NCBI GenBank assembly: GCA_963765295.1
Contig: CAVXVO010000006.1
Location: 124,001 to 188,000 of the forward strand
Origin: PALSA-612 sp963765295
Lineage (GTDB): Bacteria; Actinomycetota; Thermoleophilia; Gaiellales; Gaiellaceae
Reading direction: 5' to 3'
Length of the DNA stretch: 64,000 nt
Part shown: in pieces, positions 13,371-22,265 of the stretch
How the letters are laid out: every line of letters starts with the position of its first letter
Position numbering within the stretch: the stretch's first letter is position 1
Made by a program: the position numbers and the translations under genes
Notes under the pieces: model-generated
What the model was told of the DNA's origin: nothing
The model's database searches: none
The model's input: the letters and a program-made list of their open reading frames with translations, nothing else

Positions 13371-14110
13371 ACATCCGCTTCGCAGACTGCCGCTACGACC
13401 TGGCCGAGCCGCCTCGCGCACGCGAGCGTTACCTCGAGGCGCACATTCCCGGCGCGGTCTTCGTCGATCTCGACACCGACCTGTCGGACCTCTCGATTCC
13501 CGCGGAGGTCGCGGGACGGCACCCGCTGCCGGCCGCCGAGCAGTTCGCCGCGTCGATGAGCCGGGCCGGGATCGGCGACGACACGCTGGTGGTCGCCTAC
13601 GACGAGGGCATGACCGGCGGCGCCGCGCGGCTCTGGTGGCTTCTGCGCCACTTCGGCCACGAGCGGGTCGCCGTTCTCGACGGCGGCCTCCGGGCCTGGA
13701 TCGGCCCGCTCGCGACCGGCGAGGAGACGATCGAGCCGGCCGTCTTCACCCCCCGCGAGCGCACGGGGGACACGGCCGGCACGGACGAGATCGCCGAGCG
13801 GCTCGGCGATCCGCGGCTCGTGCTCCTCGACGCCCGGCCCGCCGACCGCTTCCGCGGCGAGGCGCTCGGCCACGATCCCGTCGCCGGGCACATCCCCGGC
13901 GCACTGAGCACGCCGAGCACGACCGGGCGACTGATCGAACTTCCACCCGAGGCGCTCGACGCCGACGAGGTCGTCGCCTACTGCGGCTCCGGCGTCATGG
14001 CGTGCGCGACGTTGCTGGCGCTCGACCGTGCCGGACGCACCGACGCCCGCCTCTACCCCGGCTCCTGGAGCGAGTGGTCCCGGAAGGGCCTGCCCGCCGA
14101 GAAAGGATGA
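13367..14110 (+). CDS. sseA: Two-domain sulfurtransferase (rhodanese family)
   Basis: A 247-residue tandem rhodanese protein. The first domain is non-catalytic (VAYDEGMTGGAARLWWLL). The second carries the active cysteine in AYCGSGVMAC, the loop type seen in thiosulfate or 3-mercaptopyruvate sulfurtransferases. GTG 13367 overlaps the thrB stop. The N-terminus begins close to the RFADCRYDL strand, slightly shorter than usual, because thrB occupies the upstream sequence. Its role inside a threonine/isoleucine operon is not obvious; links to sulfur-amino-acid metabolism or Fe-S supply for the adjacent ilvD are guesses. Confidence 0.85.
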   Translation: MNIRFADCRYDLAEPPRARERYLEAHIPGAVFVDLDTDLSDLSIPAEVAGRHPLPAAEQFAASMSRAGIGDDTLVVAYDEGMTGGAARLWWLLRHFGHERVAVLDGGLRAWIGPLATGEETIEPAVFTPRERTGDTAGTDEIAERLGDPRLVLLDARPADRFRGEALGHDPVAGHIPGALSTPSTTGRLIELPPEALDADEVVAYCGSGVMACATLLALDRAGRTDARLYPGSWSEWSRKGLPAEKG

Positions 14111-14111
14111 G

Positions 14112-15806
14112 ATGACGACACCGTACGACCAGCCGTCCGACCCGGCCAAGCGGCACAGCCATGCGATCACCGACGGCCCCGATCGCGCCGGTGCGCGCTC
14201 GATGCTGAAGGGCGTCGGCTTCACCGACGAGGATCTGGCCAAGCCGCTGATCGGCGTCGCCACCACCTGGATCGAGACGATGCCGTGCAACCTCAACCAG
14301 CGCGAGCTCGCGCAGGACGTGAAGCGCGGCATCCGCGACGCAGGCGGCACGCCGCTCGAGTTCAACACGATCGCGATCTCGGACGGTGTGACGATGGGCA
14401 CCGAGGGCATGCGGACGTCGCTCGTCTCCCGCGAGGTGATCGCCGACTCGATCGAGCTCGTCGCGCGCGGCCACTTCTTCGACGGGCTCGTCTGCCTGGT
14501 CGCGTGCGACAAGACGAACCCCGCGGCGGTGATGGCGCTCGGGCGGCTCGACATCCCCGGCCTCGTCCTCTACACGGGCTCGATCGCGCCCGGCGTCTTC
14601 CGCGGACGGGACGTGACCGTCGGCGACGTGTACGAGGCGATCGGGGCATACGCGGCCGGGCACATGACGGCCGAAGACCTGCACGAGCTCGAGTCGGTCG
14701 CGTGCCCCGGCGCGGGTGCGTGCGGCGGCCAGTTCACGGCCAACACGATGTCGACGATCCTCGAGTTCATCGGCCTCTCGCCCGCCGGCGCGAACGGCAT
14801 CCCGGCGCTCTCGAAGCGCAAGGCGAAGGCGGCCGAGGATGCGGGCAGGCTCGCCGTCGACCTCGTCCGGCGCGACGTGCGGCCTCGCCACATCGTCACG
14901 CGCGACGCGCTCGAGAACGCCGCCGCCTCGGTCGCGGCGACCGGCGGATCGACCAACGGGCTCCTGCACCTGCTCGCGATCGCGCGCGAGTTCGGCATCC
15001 CGTTCACGATCGACGACTTCGACCGCGTCTCGGCGCGGACGCCCGTGCTGGCCGACATGAAGCCGTGGGGGCGCTTCCACGCCGTCGACGTCGACCGTGC
15101 CGGCGGCGTCGCGCTCGTCGCGCGCGAGCTCGCGAAGCAGGGGCTCGTCCACGTCGACTCGCCGACCGTCGACGGCCGCACCTTCGGCGACGTCGCGACG
15201 GCCGTCGAGGAGCGGCCGGGCCAGGAGGTCATCCGCCCGATCGACAATCCGATCAAGCCGAGCGGCTCGCTGCGGATCCTGCGCGGCAACCTGGCTCCGG
15301 AGGGCTGCGTCGTCAAGCTCACCGTCGACCGCAAGGAGCACCGCGGGCCTGCGCGCGTGTTCGACGGCGAGCCGGCCTGCTTCGAGGCGGTCAAGGCCGG
15401 GAAGATCGTCGCCGGCGACGTGATCGTGATCCGCTACGAAGGCCCCGCAGGCGCGCCCGGGATGCCGGAGATGCTGCAGGTGACGGGCGCGATCATCGGC
15501 GAGGGGCTCGGAAACGACGTCGCGCTGATCACGGACGGCCGCTTCTCGGGCGCGACGCACGGGTTCATGGTCGGCCACGTGGCGCCCGAGGCGTTCCGGG
15601 GCGGCCCGATCGCCGCGCTCCGCGAGGGCGACACGGTCGTGATCGACGTCCCGGCCGGCTCGCTGCACGTCGACCTCTCCGACGACGAGATCGCTGCGCG
15701 CCTGGCCGACTGGCGTCCGCCGAAGCCGCACTACGAGACCGGCGTGCTCGCCAAGTACGCGGCGCTCGTCTCGTCGGCGAGCGAAGGCGCGGTGACTCGG
15801 CCGTAG
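14112..15806 (+). CDS. ilvD: Dihydroxy-acid dehydratase
   Basis: Fe-S dehydratase of branched-chain synthesis, 564 residues. Visible are the cluster cysteines in MPCNLNQ, LVACDKTNPA and PGAGACGG, plus the GRFSGATHGFMVGH signature near the C-terminus. ATG 14112 sits one base after the preceding stop with AAAGGATGAG upstream. A 28-residue longer start inside sseA is rejected because it lacks a ribosome site. Confidence 0.96.
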   Translation: MTTPYDQPSDPAKRHSHAITDGPDRAGARSMLKGVGFTDEDLAKPLIGVATTWIETMPCNLNQRELAQDVKRGIRDAGGTPLEFNTIAISDGVTMGTEGMRTSLVSREVIADSIELVARGHFFDGLVCLVACDKTNPAAVMALGRLDIPGLVLYTGSIAPGVFRGRDVTVGDVYEAIGAYAAGHMTAEDLHELESVACPGAGACGGQFTANTMSTILEFIGLSPAGANGIPALSKRKAKAAEDAGRLAVDLVRRDVRPRHIVTRDALENAAASVAATGGSTNGLLHLLAIAREFGIPFTIDDFDRVSARTPVLADMKPWGRFHAVDVDRAGGVALVARELAKQGLVHVDSPTVDGRTFGDVATAVEERPGQEVIRPIDNPIKPSGSLRILRGNLAPEGCVVKLTVDRKEHRGPARVFDGEPACFEAVKAGKIVAGDVIVIRYEGPAGAPGMPEMLQVTGAIIGEGLGNDVALITDGRFSGATHGFMVGHVAPEAFRGGPIAALREGDTVVIDVPAGSLHVDLSDDEIAARLADWRPPKPHYETGVLAKYAALVSSASEGAVTRP

Positions 15807-18359
15807 CGAAGGATCCCGAGGCACCGCTTCGCCGGGACATCCGGCTGCTCGGAGAGATCCTCGGGCGCGTGCTCGTCGAGCAGGTGGGCGAGGAGCTGTT
15901 GGCCGACGAAGAACGGATCCGCGGCCTCTCACGTAAGGCCCGCCGGGCGGGACGGCCCGGGCCGCGCTCCGATCTCGCCGCCGCCGTCCGCGAGCTCCCG
16001 CTCGTGCGCCAGGGCGACGTGCTCCGTGCCTTCGGCCTCTACTTCCAGCTCGCCAATCTCGCCGAGCAGCACCATCGGCTCCGCCGCCGGCGCCAGTACG
16101 AGCACGAGGGGAAGCCGTTGCGCGAGTCGCTCGACGCGGCCCTCGCCGAGCTCGCAGCCGCCGGGATCGACGACGAGAGCCTCGCCCGCGCCGCCGCCGG
16201 CATCTCGCTCGAGCTCGTGCTCACCGCTCACCCCACCGAGGCGACTCGCCGAACGATCCTGACTGCCCACCTCCGGCTCAGCCTCCTGCTCCGCGAGCTC
16301 GACGACCCCGATCTCTCGGCCGCCGGGCGCGACCGGATCGGCGACGCGATCGCCGAGGAGGTGACCGCCCTCTGGGAGACCGACGAGGTGCGCTCGCTCC
16401 GGCCACGCGTCGTCGACGAGATTCGCCATGGGCTCTGGTTCTTCGAGCAGAGCCTGCTCGAGGAGGCGACCGAGCTGACGCGCGAGCTGCGGCGCCGGCT
16501 GCCCGGCGTCGCCACGCCGCTCCGCTTCGGGACGTGGATCGGCGGCGACCAGGACGGCAATCCCGCCGCCGGGCCGGACACGGTCGCCGCGGCGCTCGAC
16601 CGGGCCCGAGAGCTCGCGCTCCGGCACTACCGCGCCGAGGTGCGCCGTCTCGCCGAGTTCGTCGGCGTCGCGAGCACGCTCGTCCCCGTCCTGCCCGAGC
16701 TGACGGACTCGATCGCGCGCGACGAGGAGGAGCTCGCCCGAGTACGCGGCCGATATCGGCGCACAGAACGCCGGCGAGCCGTACCGCCGCAAGCTCTCGT
16801 TCGTCTGGCAGCGCCTCGGCGAGACGCTTGCGGACGGGCCGGCCGGCTATCCGACGGCGGAGGCGCTGCTCGCCGACCTCGACCTGGTCGACCGCAGCCT
16901 GCGTGCAAACCGCGGCCGGCGGATCGCAGACGGACGGCTGGGCGACCTGAGAACACGTGTCGAGGTGTTCGGCTTCCACCTCGCCAAGCTCGACGTGCGG
17001 TTGCACGCGTCCGACCTCGCCGAGCCCGGGCCGCGCGTGCGCGAGACGCTGGCGGCCGTGCACACCGCGCGAGAGCGGCACGGTTCGCAGGCGCTCGACA
17101 CGCTGATCGTGTCCGGAACGGCCTGCGCCGCCGATGTCCTGACCGCCACGGATCTCGCCGCTGAGGCGGGCGTCGAGGAGCTCTCGGTCGTGCCGCTCTT
17201 CGAGACGGTCGCCGACCTCGTGGCCGCTCCCGCGATCGTCGGCGAGCTGCTCGACGAGCCACGCTTCGCCCGGAACGTCGAGCAGCGCGGCCGCCGCCTG
17301 GAGGTGATGGTCGGCTACTCGGACTCGGGCAAGGACGGCGGCTACCTGGCGGGGCAGTGGGCGATCTTCGAGGCGCAGGAGGCGCTCGCCGCCCTCGCCG
17401 AGATGCGCGGCGTCGAGCTGACGATCTTCCACGGGCGCGGGGGCAGCGCCGGGCGAGGCGGCGGGCCGACGTACGCGGCGATCCTGGCGCAGCCGTCGGG
17501 CTTCCCGGCCGGCCGCCTGAAGCTGACGGAGCAGGGCGAGACGATCTCGTTCAAGTACGGGCTCCCCGGGCTCGCCTACCGCAACCTGGAGGCGGCGCTC
17601 GCGGCGACGATCGTCTCGGCCTTCCCGGCCGTGTCGCAGTCGGCTCCGCCCGAGGGCGCGCGCGAGACGCTGACGACGCTGGCGGCCACCGCGCACGCCG
17701 CGTACCGCGAGCTCGTGTGGGACGACCCGCGGTTCGTCGAGTTCTTCCGCGCATTCACGCCGGTCGACGAGCTGGCGCTGTTCGAGATCGGCTCGCGGCC
17801 GGCGCGGCGGCCCGGCGCCGAGGACTATCTCGCCAGGCTGCGCGCGATCCCGTGGGTGTTCGCGTGGACGCAGAACCGTTGCCTGCTGCCGGCCTGGTAC
17901 GGCTGCGGCGCGGCGCTCGAGCCTCTCGCCGGCACGCGCGACGGGCTGCGGGAGCTTCGGCGCCTCTACCGCTCGTTCGCGTTCTTCCGCTCGCTCGTCG
18001 AGAACCTGGAGATGACGCTCGCCAAGTCGAGCCTCGAGATCGCGCGCGGCTACCTCGAGCTCGTGCCCGCGGAGCTCGAGCCGGAGCGGCGGCTCGCGGC
18101 GATCGCCGCCGAGCACGCGCGCACCGTCCAGGCGGTGAAGTCGATCGTCGGCGCGAAGGCGCTGCTCGACCGCCAGCCGGTGCTGCAGCGGTCGATCCGC
18201 CTCCGCAACCCGTACGTCGACCCGATGAACGCGATCCAGGTCGAGCTCCTGCGGCGCCACCGCGACCCATCGGCCACGGACGAGGAGCGCGAGGCCGTGC
18301 GGCGGCCGCTGCTCCGCTCGATCGCGGGGATCGCCGCGGGGCTCCGAAACACCGGCTAG
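15803..18359 (+). CDS. ppc: Phosphoenolpyruvate carboxylase, with one frameshift in this sequence
   Basis: PEPC carboxylates PEP to oxaloacetate, feeding the aspartate family made upstream. The catalytic histidine is in LTAHPTEATRRT. Downstream are the MVGYSDSGKDGGYLAGQW and FHGRGGSAGRGGGP active-site loops and the RNTG C-terminus, close to the family QNTG. The frame changes at about 16737-16739: removing one C from CCC joins DEEELA to EYAADIGAQNAGEPYRR, exactly the family pattern. The start is unresolved. Homologous sequence is readable from about 15812, but there is no ATG, GTG or TTG in frame until GTG 15869, which would cut conserved residues. A second indel or a rare start is possible. 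Joined length is about 850 residues. Confidence 0.9.
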
Positions 18360-18589
18360 CGGCCCTCGGGCTCCTCCCGCAGGAGCGACACCTCCACCCG
18401 ACCGTTCGGGTCGCGCGTGATGCGGAGCGGCCACCGGCTCTCGCCACGACCGACGACCACGACGTCGAGCGGGCGCTCGTCGGGCGGCTTGCGTCCGAGC
18501 TCCCGGCTGGCCCGCTGCAGCATCGTGCGCAGGTCGAGTCTGATGATCGTCTCGTCCTCGGCGATCAGGACTCTCAGGCGTCCGGTCAT
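18356..18589 (-). CDS. Small protein with the first segment of a response-regulator receiver domain
   Basis: ATG 18589 lies six bases after an AGAGAGG ribosome site. The 77-residue product begins MTGRLRVLIAEDETIIRLDLRTML, which closely matches the first strand, acidic pocket and helix of ANTAR-type receivers. The resemblance then stops. There is no DVKMPG phosphoacceptor strand and no switch Thr or Lys. The remainder (DVVVVGRGESRWPLRI...) matches nothing I know. It is either a domain remnant that kept a start and ribosome site, or a short protein built from a receiver fragment. Its stop overlaps the ppc stop in a CTAG. Confidence 0.55.
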   Translation of the reverse strand: MTGRLRVLIAEDETIIRLDLRTMLQRASRELGRKPPDERPLDVVVVGRGESRWPLRITRDPNGRVEVSLLREEPEGR

Positions 18590-18730
18590 CGGCATCCTCT
18601 CTCCGTGTTCGGGGACAGGGCGCCGGTGCCCGCCGCGAGCGTCGAGGACGGCAGCGTCTCCGACGTCGGCGCGCTGGCAGTCATCGCCGCCGCAGGCGAG
18701 TTGTGTCCCCGCTCGCGAAAGGAGACCACC

Positions 18731-19090
18731 GTGGAACTCAACGCAAGCTCGCCCGAGCGGCGGGCCGCGCAACACGTGCTCCAGGCCCCGACGGTCTGGA
18801 GGCGGTCGGCCGTCTACGTCGGCACGGAGGACATCGACTGGGCCCGCCTGCTCGACGAGGCCGAGACGATGTCGGGGGGTGAGGCACTCCTCGTCCGCGT
18901 CGCCCACGACTTCTGGCACCTCGAGCGCAGCGTCGGCCTCTGTGAGGTTCCGCGCCGGCTCGGCCAGCGCAACCTCGAACGGGTGCTCGACGCCATGCGC
19001 ATGTGTCACGGAGCGGCAGCGGCGATCCCGGCGCCGGAAGGTGCTGCTCGTCGAGCGCTCGTCAAGGATCGCCCGGTCCCCGCCTCCTAG
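18731..19090 (+). CDS. Hypothetical protein, 119 residues
   Basis: GTG 18731 is preceded by AAAGGAG at seven bases. The product is soluble-looking and helical, with AVYVGTEDIDWARLLDEAE and LLVRVAHDFWHLERSVGL as its most distinctive stretches. I do not recognise the family. It is divergent from the receiver-like gene, with about 140 bp of GC-rich DNA between them in which I see no clear promoter. Confidence 0.6.
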   Translation: MELNASSPERRAAQHVLQAPTVWRRSAVYVGTEDIDWARLLDEAETMSGGEALLVRVAHDFWHLERSVGLCEVPRRLGQRNLERVLDAMRMCHGAAAAIPAPEGAARRALVKDRPVPAS

Positions 19091-19106
19091 ACCGGGCGCT
19101 ACGCGG

Positions 19107-19130
19107 GGGAGGGCCGAGTCTCGCCCTCCC
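19107..19130. terminator. Hairpin between convergent genes
   Basis: GGGAGGGC (19107-19114) pairs perfectly with GCCCTCCC (19123-19130) around an 8-nt loop, in the 58-bp gap between two convergent genes. There is no T run on either side. Probably a bidirectional termination or RNA-end hairpin. Confidence 0.45.
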
Positions 19131-19148
19131 GGCTCTCCCTCCCTCGCC

Positions 19149-19448
19149 CTACCCGGATGGACGGACCGCGACGCCCGCCCGGCGGCATGCCTCGGCAACG
19201 ATGCCGTTGCGTGGCGCTTCGTCCCGACAGAAGGCAACCGCCTGGGAGCCGCAACGGCGGATCCGCTCGCCGCCGAGTGAGGCGGGAAGCGTGACGACGA
19301 CGCAGCCCTCATCCGACGATCCCGGCGAGCGGCTCACGTAGGCGTAGCTTCCCGCTCCGGCCGCGATCGCGGCGGCGCACGCCACGACGGCGATCACGAC
19401 CCGGTCGCGGCGGCCGAGCGGGCGGTGCTGCTGGCCTTCGACCGGCAT
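19149..19448 (-). CDS. Small membrane-anchored protein with conserved cysteines
   Basis: A 99-residue product: a basic N-terminus, one transmembrane helix (VVIAVVACAAAIAAGAGSYAYV), then an extracytoplasmic part with Cys residues in EGCVVVTLP, RRCGSQ, AFCRDEA and EACRRAG. The four cysteines suggest disulfides outside the membrane. ATG 19448 lies six bases after a TAGATT box, so it may be leaderless. Function unknown; it is divergent from amt. Confidence 0.6.
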   Translation of the reverse strand: MPVEGQQHRPLGRRDRVVIAVVACAAAIAAGAGSYAYVSRSPGSSDEGCVVVTLPASLGGERIRRCGSQAVAFCRDEAPRNGIVAEACRRAGVAVRPSG

Positions 19449-19486
19449 GGCGAGAATCTACGCGGACACACCGCGACGGTTCCCGG

Positions 19487-19516
19487 TTGCACCTCCCCCG
19501 GTCGATCCACTATGTT
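19487..19516 (+). promoter_or_regulatory. Candidate amt promoter
   Basis: TTGCAC (19487-19492) and TATGTT (19511-19516) are 18 bp apart. A start near 19523 would give a leader of about 97 nt that contains the complete terminator described next. Confidence 0.5.
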
Positions 19517-19525
19517 TCTTGAAGC

Positions 19526-19594
19526 GAGGCCGCCGCCGAAGGCGTCTCGGGAGGCAAGGACGCCTCAGGAGCAGTTGCTCCTGGGGCTTTTTTT
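19526..19594 (+). promoter_or_regulatory. Attenuator-like leader RNA upstream of amt, with intrinsic terminator
   Basis: GCCTCAGGAGCA (19562-19573) and TGCTCCTGGGGC (19576-19587) form a 12-bp stem with one G-U pair, a 2-nt loop, and seven T residues at 19588-19594: a textbook intrinsic terminator. It lies after the candidate promoter and before the gene, so it should regulate amt. Two competing pairings exist. AGGCGTC (19540-19546) can pair with GACGCCT (19559-19565). CGGGAGGCA (19548-19556) can pair with TGCTCCTG (19576-19583) with one bulged base. Either would break the terminator. GAGGC at 19526-19530 can also pair with GCCTC at 19562-19566. I do not recognise a known riboswitch class. A terminated small RNA is the alternative. 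Confidence 0.6.
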
Positions 19595-19619
19595 GTGGTC
19601 CAGGGAGAGGGGTTGGGTG

Positions 19620-21083
19620 ATGCACATGGAGATCTTCGCGACGTACCTCGGGTACCCGCACTGGCTGGTCCCGGGCGACAACGCGTGGCAGCTGACCGCC
19701 GCGACGCTCGTGGGCCTGATGAGCGTTCCGGGCCTGGTCGTGCTCTACGGCGGGGTCATGCAGAAGCGGTGGTCGGTCAACAGCATGATGCTGGCCTTCG
19801 TCGCCTTCGCGCTCGTGCTCGTGGTGTGGGTCCTCTACGGGTTCAAGATGGGCTTCGGGAACCCGTGGCACGGGCTCTCGTCGAGCGGCTTCTTCGGCAA
19901 CTTCGTCGGTGAGCCCGGCGGCGTGCTCGACCACAAGGCGCTGCAGGGACAGGCGACGATCCCGGAGTTCGCGAACGCCCCGGGGCCGGCCTTCCACTTC
20001 CCGACGTCGACGCTCGTCTACTTCCAGTTCGTCTTCGCGGCGATCACTCCGATCCTGATGCTCGGCTCCGTGCTCGGGCGCGTGAACTTCAAGGCCTGGA
20101 TGCTGTTCGTGCCGCTCTGGATCTCCTGCGTGTACGTCATCAACGCCTTCCTGATCTGGGGTGGAGGCTTCTGGGCGCAGCAGGGCGCGGTCGACTACTC
20201 GGGCGGGTACGTCATCCACCTCTCCGCAGGCGTCTCCGGCTTTGTCGCGGCGGCGGTGATCGGGCCTCGACTGGCGCGTGACCGCGAGATCGACGCGCCG
20301 AACAACCTGCTCATGGTCGCCCTCGGCGCCGGCCTGCTCTGGCTGGGCTGGAACGGCTTCAACGGCGGCGACCCGTACTACGCGGGCGCCGACGCCGCCG
20401 CCGCCGTACTGAACACGAACCTCTGCTGCGCGGTCGCCTTCCTCGTCTGGGTCGGCTGGGACTACCTGACCGGGCGCAAGCCGTCGCTGATCGGCAGCGT
20501 CAACGGCATGATCGTCGGACTCGTCGCCATCACGCCTGCGGCCGGGTTCGTCAACGGCTACGGCGCGATCCTGATCGGCGTCATCTCGTCGACGGTCGTC
20601 TACCTCGCCTACAACTACCTGAGCCGCCTGCGGCCGTTCCGGAACGTGGACGACACGTTGGGCGTCGTCTACACGCACGGCTTCGCGGGACTCGCGGGCG
20701 GCCTGCTCGTCGGCGTGTTCGCGGACTCGGCCATGGCGGTGACGCTGAACGGAGACGGCTCGACGCTGTTCTCCGCCACCGGCGGGATGCACCTGCTCAA
20801 GGAGCAGGCGTATACCGCCCTCTGGGTGATCCTGTTCTCCGGGGCCGCCACCTTCGTCCTGCTCAAGCTGGTCGGCCTGGTCGTCCCGCTGCGCATGACG
20901 GACGCGGACATGGAGGAAGGCGACCTCGCGGTCCACGGCCACGAGGTGTATCCCTCCGACGTGCCCTCGCTCGGCTACCCGGGCGGCATCGCGGGCTGGA
21001 TCCCCGCGCCGTCAACCGCCACGACAGGCGGCGGTAGCGTGTCGTTTGCGCACGAGGTGCCGCCTCCGGAGCTGTCGACCTGA
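19620..21083 (+). CDS. amt: Ammonium transporter, Amt/MEP family
   Basis: A 487-residue inner-membrane channel with about 11 hydrophobic helices. The two conserved pore histidines are visible in YVIHLSAGVSGF and YTHGFAGLAGGLLVG. ATG 19620 follows GGGAGAGG; ATG 19626 is also possible. Reading further upstream would translate the terminator, so the longer start is rejected. A hydrophilic C-terminal tail of about 60 residues follows the last helix. No glnK gene is adjacent; a UspA protein follows instead. Confidence 0.95.
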   Translation: MHMEIFATYLGYPHWLVPGDNAWQLTAATLVGLMSVPGLVVLYGGVMQKRWSVNSMMLAFVAFALVLVVWVLYGFKMGFGNPWHGLSSSGFFGNFVGEPGGVLDHKALQGQATIPEFANAPGPAFHFPTSTLVYFQFVFAAITPILMLGSVLGRVNFKAWMLFVPLWISCVYVINAFLIWGGGFWAQQGAVDYSGGYVIHLSAGVSGFVAAAVIGPRLARDREIDAPNNLLMVALGAGLLWLGWNGFNGGDPYYAGADAAAAVLNTNLCCAVAFLVWVGWDYLTGRKPSLIGSVNGMIVGLVAITPAAGFVNGYGAILIGVISSTVVYLAYNYLSRLRPFRNVDDTLGVVYTHGFAGLAGGLLVGVFADSAMAVTLNGDGSTLFSATGGMHLLKEQAYTALWVILFSGAATFVLLKLVGLVVPLRMTDADMEEGDLAVHGHEVYPSDVPSLGYPGGIAGWIPAPSTATTGGGSVSFAHEVPPPELST

Positions 21084-21094
21084 CGGGCGCCGCC

Positions 21095-21769
21095 ATGACC
21101 ACGATCATCGTCTCCTACGACGGAACCGCGAACGACCGCGACGCACTCGCCCTCGGCCGGCTGCTGGCCGAGGGCGGTGCGGCGCTCCAACTCGCATACG
21201 TGCGCCACATGCGGGAGCCCGAGAGCGGACGGGAAGAGCTGGCCCAGCACGAAGCCGCCGAACTGCTGGCGCAAGGTGCCGCGTGGCTGGGCCGGCCCGA
21301 CGTCCCGTGCCACGTGATCCTGAGCGGATCGACGCCCGAGGGCCTGCGCGACCTCGCCACGCGCGAGCAGGCGAGCATCGTCGTCTTCGGGTCCGAGTAC
21401 CGCACGGCACCCGGCCATGTCGATCCGCAGGCCTCGGCGCGGCGGCTCCTCGACGGGGGCCCGCTCGCGGTTGCGGTCGCGCCGGCCGGCCTGCACGAGC
21501 AGGACGTCGAGCGGATCGAGACGATCGCGGCGGTGCCCGGGGAGCTGGACGCCGCCGCGACGGAGACTGCCGAGTCGCTCGCCACCGCGCTCGGGGCGAC
21601 GCTCGTCGAGCGGCCTCGCTCGCCGGTCTCGCTGCTCGTCGTCGGCTCGAAGCGCGGCACTCCCTCGGGCCGGGTGACGATCGGTGCCGCCGCCGAGTAC
21701 CTGATCGAGACCGGCACGTCGCCCGCGCTGGTCGTTCCACGCGGGACGGCGATCCGGTTCGGCTCGTAG
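21095..21769 (+). CDS. Universal stress protein family protein
   Basis: A 224-residue protein beginning TTIIVSYDGTANDRDALALG, the first strand and helix of the UspA fold, and ending LVVGSKRGTPSGRVTIGAA...SPALVVPRG, the nucleotide-binding loop region of the second repeat. It is therefore a tandem UspA protein with a degenerate middle. It starts 12 bp after amt, so the two are probably co-transcribed. Role unknown. Confidence 0.8.
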   Translation: MTTIIVSYDGTANDRDALALGRLLAEGGAALQLAYVRHMREPESGREELAQHEAAELLAQGAAWLGRPDVPCHVILSGSTPEGLRDLATREQASIVVFGSEYRTAPGHVDPQASARRLLDGGPLAVAVAPAGLHEQDVERIETIAAVPGELDAAATETAESLATALGATLVERPRSPVSLLVVGSKRGTPSGRVTIGAAAEYLIETGTSPALVVPRGTAIRFGS

Positions 21770-21794
21770 GGCGAATGCGGCCTAGGATCCGCTC

Positions 21795-22265
21795 ATGCCC
21801 GCCGCCTACCACTTCGTCGACCGCTGGTTCGTGCCCTTTCCGGTCGAGGACGTCTACGACGTGATCGGCGCGGCGCTCGAGTACCCGATCTGGTGGGGTG
21901 ACGTCTTCCTCGAGATCGGCGGCGACGACGGGCCCCCGCATCCGGGCCGCAGGAGCACGATCACGGCCAAGGGCTTCCTCCCCTACGAGCTCCACTTCGC
22001 GAGCGAGGTCGTCGCGGCCGAGCGGCCGAAGCTGATCCGCATGACGCTCGAGGGCGATTTCGAAGGCGGCGGCGAGTGGACGTTCGAGCCCACCGAGGGC
22101 GGGACGAACGCGACGCTCGACTGGCGCCCGATCGTCAACAAGGCGCTCGTCAAGAACCTGACCCCCGTCCTGCGCCCGTTGTTTCGTTCCAACCACACGT
22201 GGACGATGAAGCGCGGCGAGAAGCACATCGCCGAGTACCTCGCGCAGCGCCGCCCGGCTCAGTAG
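21795..22265 (+). CDS. SRPBCC (START-like) superfamily protein
   Basis: A 156-residue protein, FVDRWFVPFPVEDVYDVIG...YPIWWGDVFLEI, with GGEWTFEPTEGGTNATLDWRP as its central strands. This is the helix-grip pattern of polyketide cyclase/dehydrase-like ligand-binding proteins. Substrate unknown. Its stop overlaps the convergent proB stop by seven bases. Confidence 0.75.
   Translation: MPAAYHFVDRWFVPFPVEDVYDVIGAALEYPIWWGDVFLEIGGDDGPPHPGRRSTITAKGFLPYELHFASEVVAAERPKLIRMTLEGDFEGGGEWTFEPTEGGTNATLDWRPIVNKALVKNLTPVLRPLFRSNHTWTMKRGEKHIAEYLAQRRPAQ

Noticed and set aside
19425..19619. N-terminal extension of amt by about 65 residues
   Set aside because: It would translate the promoter and the T-run terminator; the family N-terminus begins at MHMEIF or MEIF.
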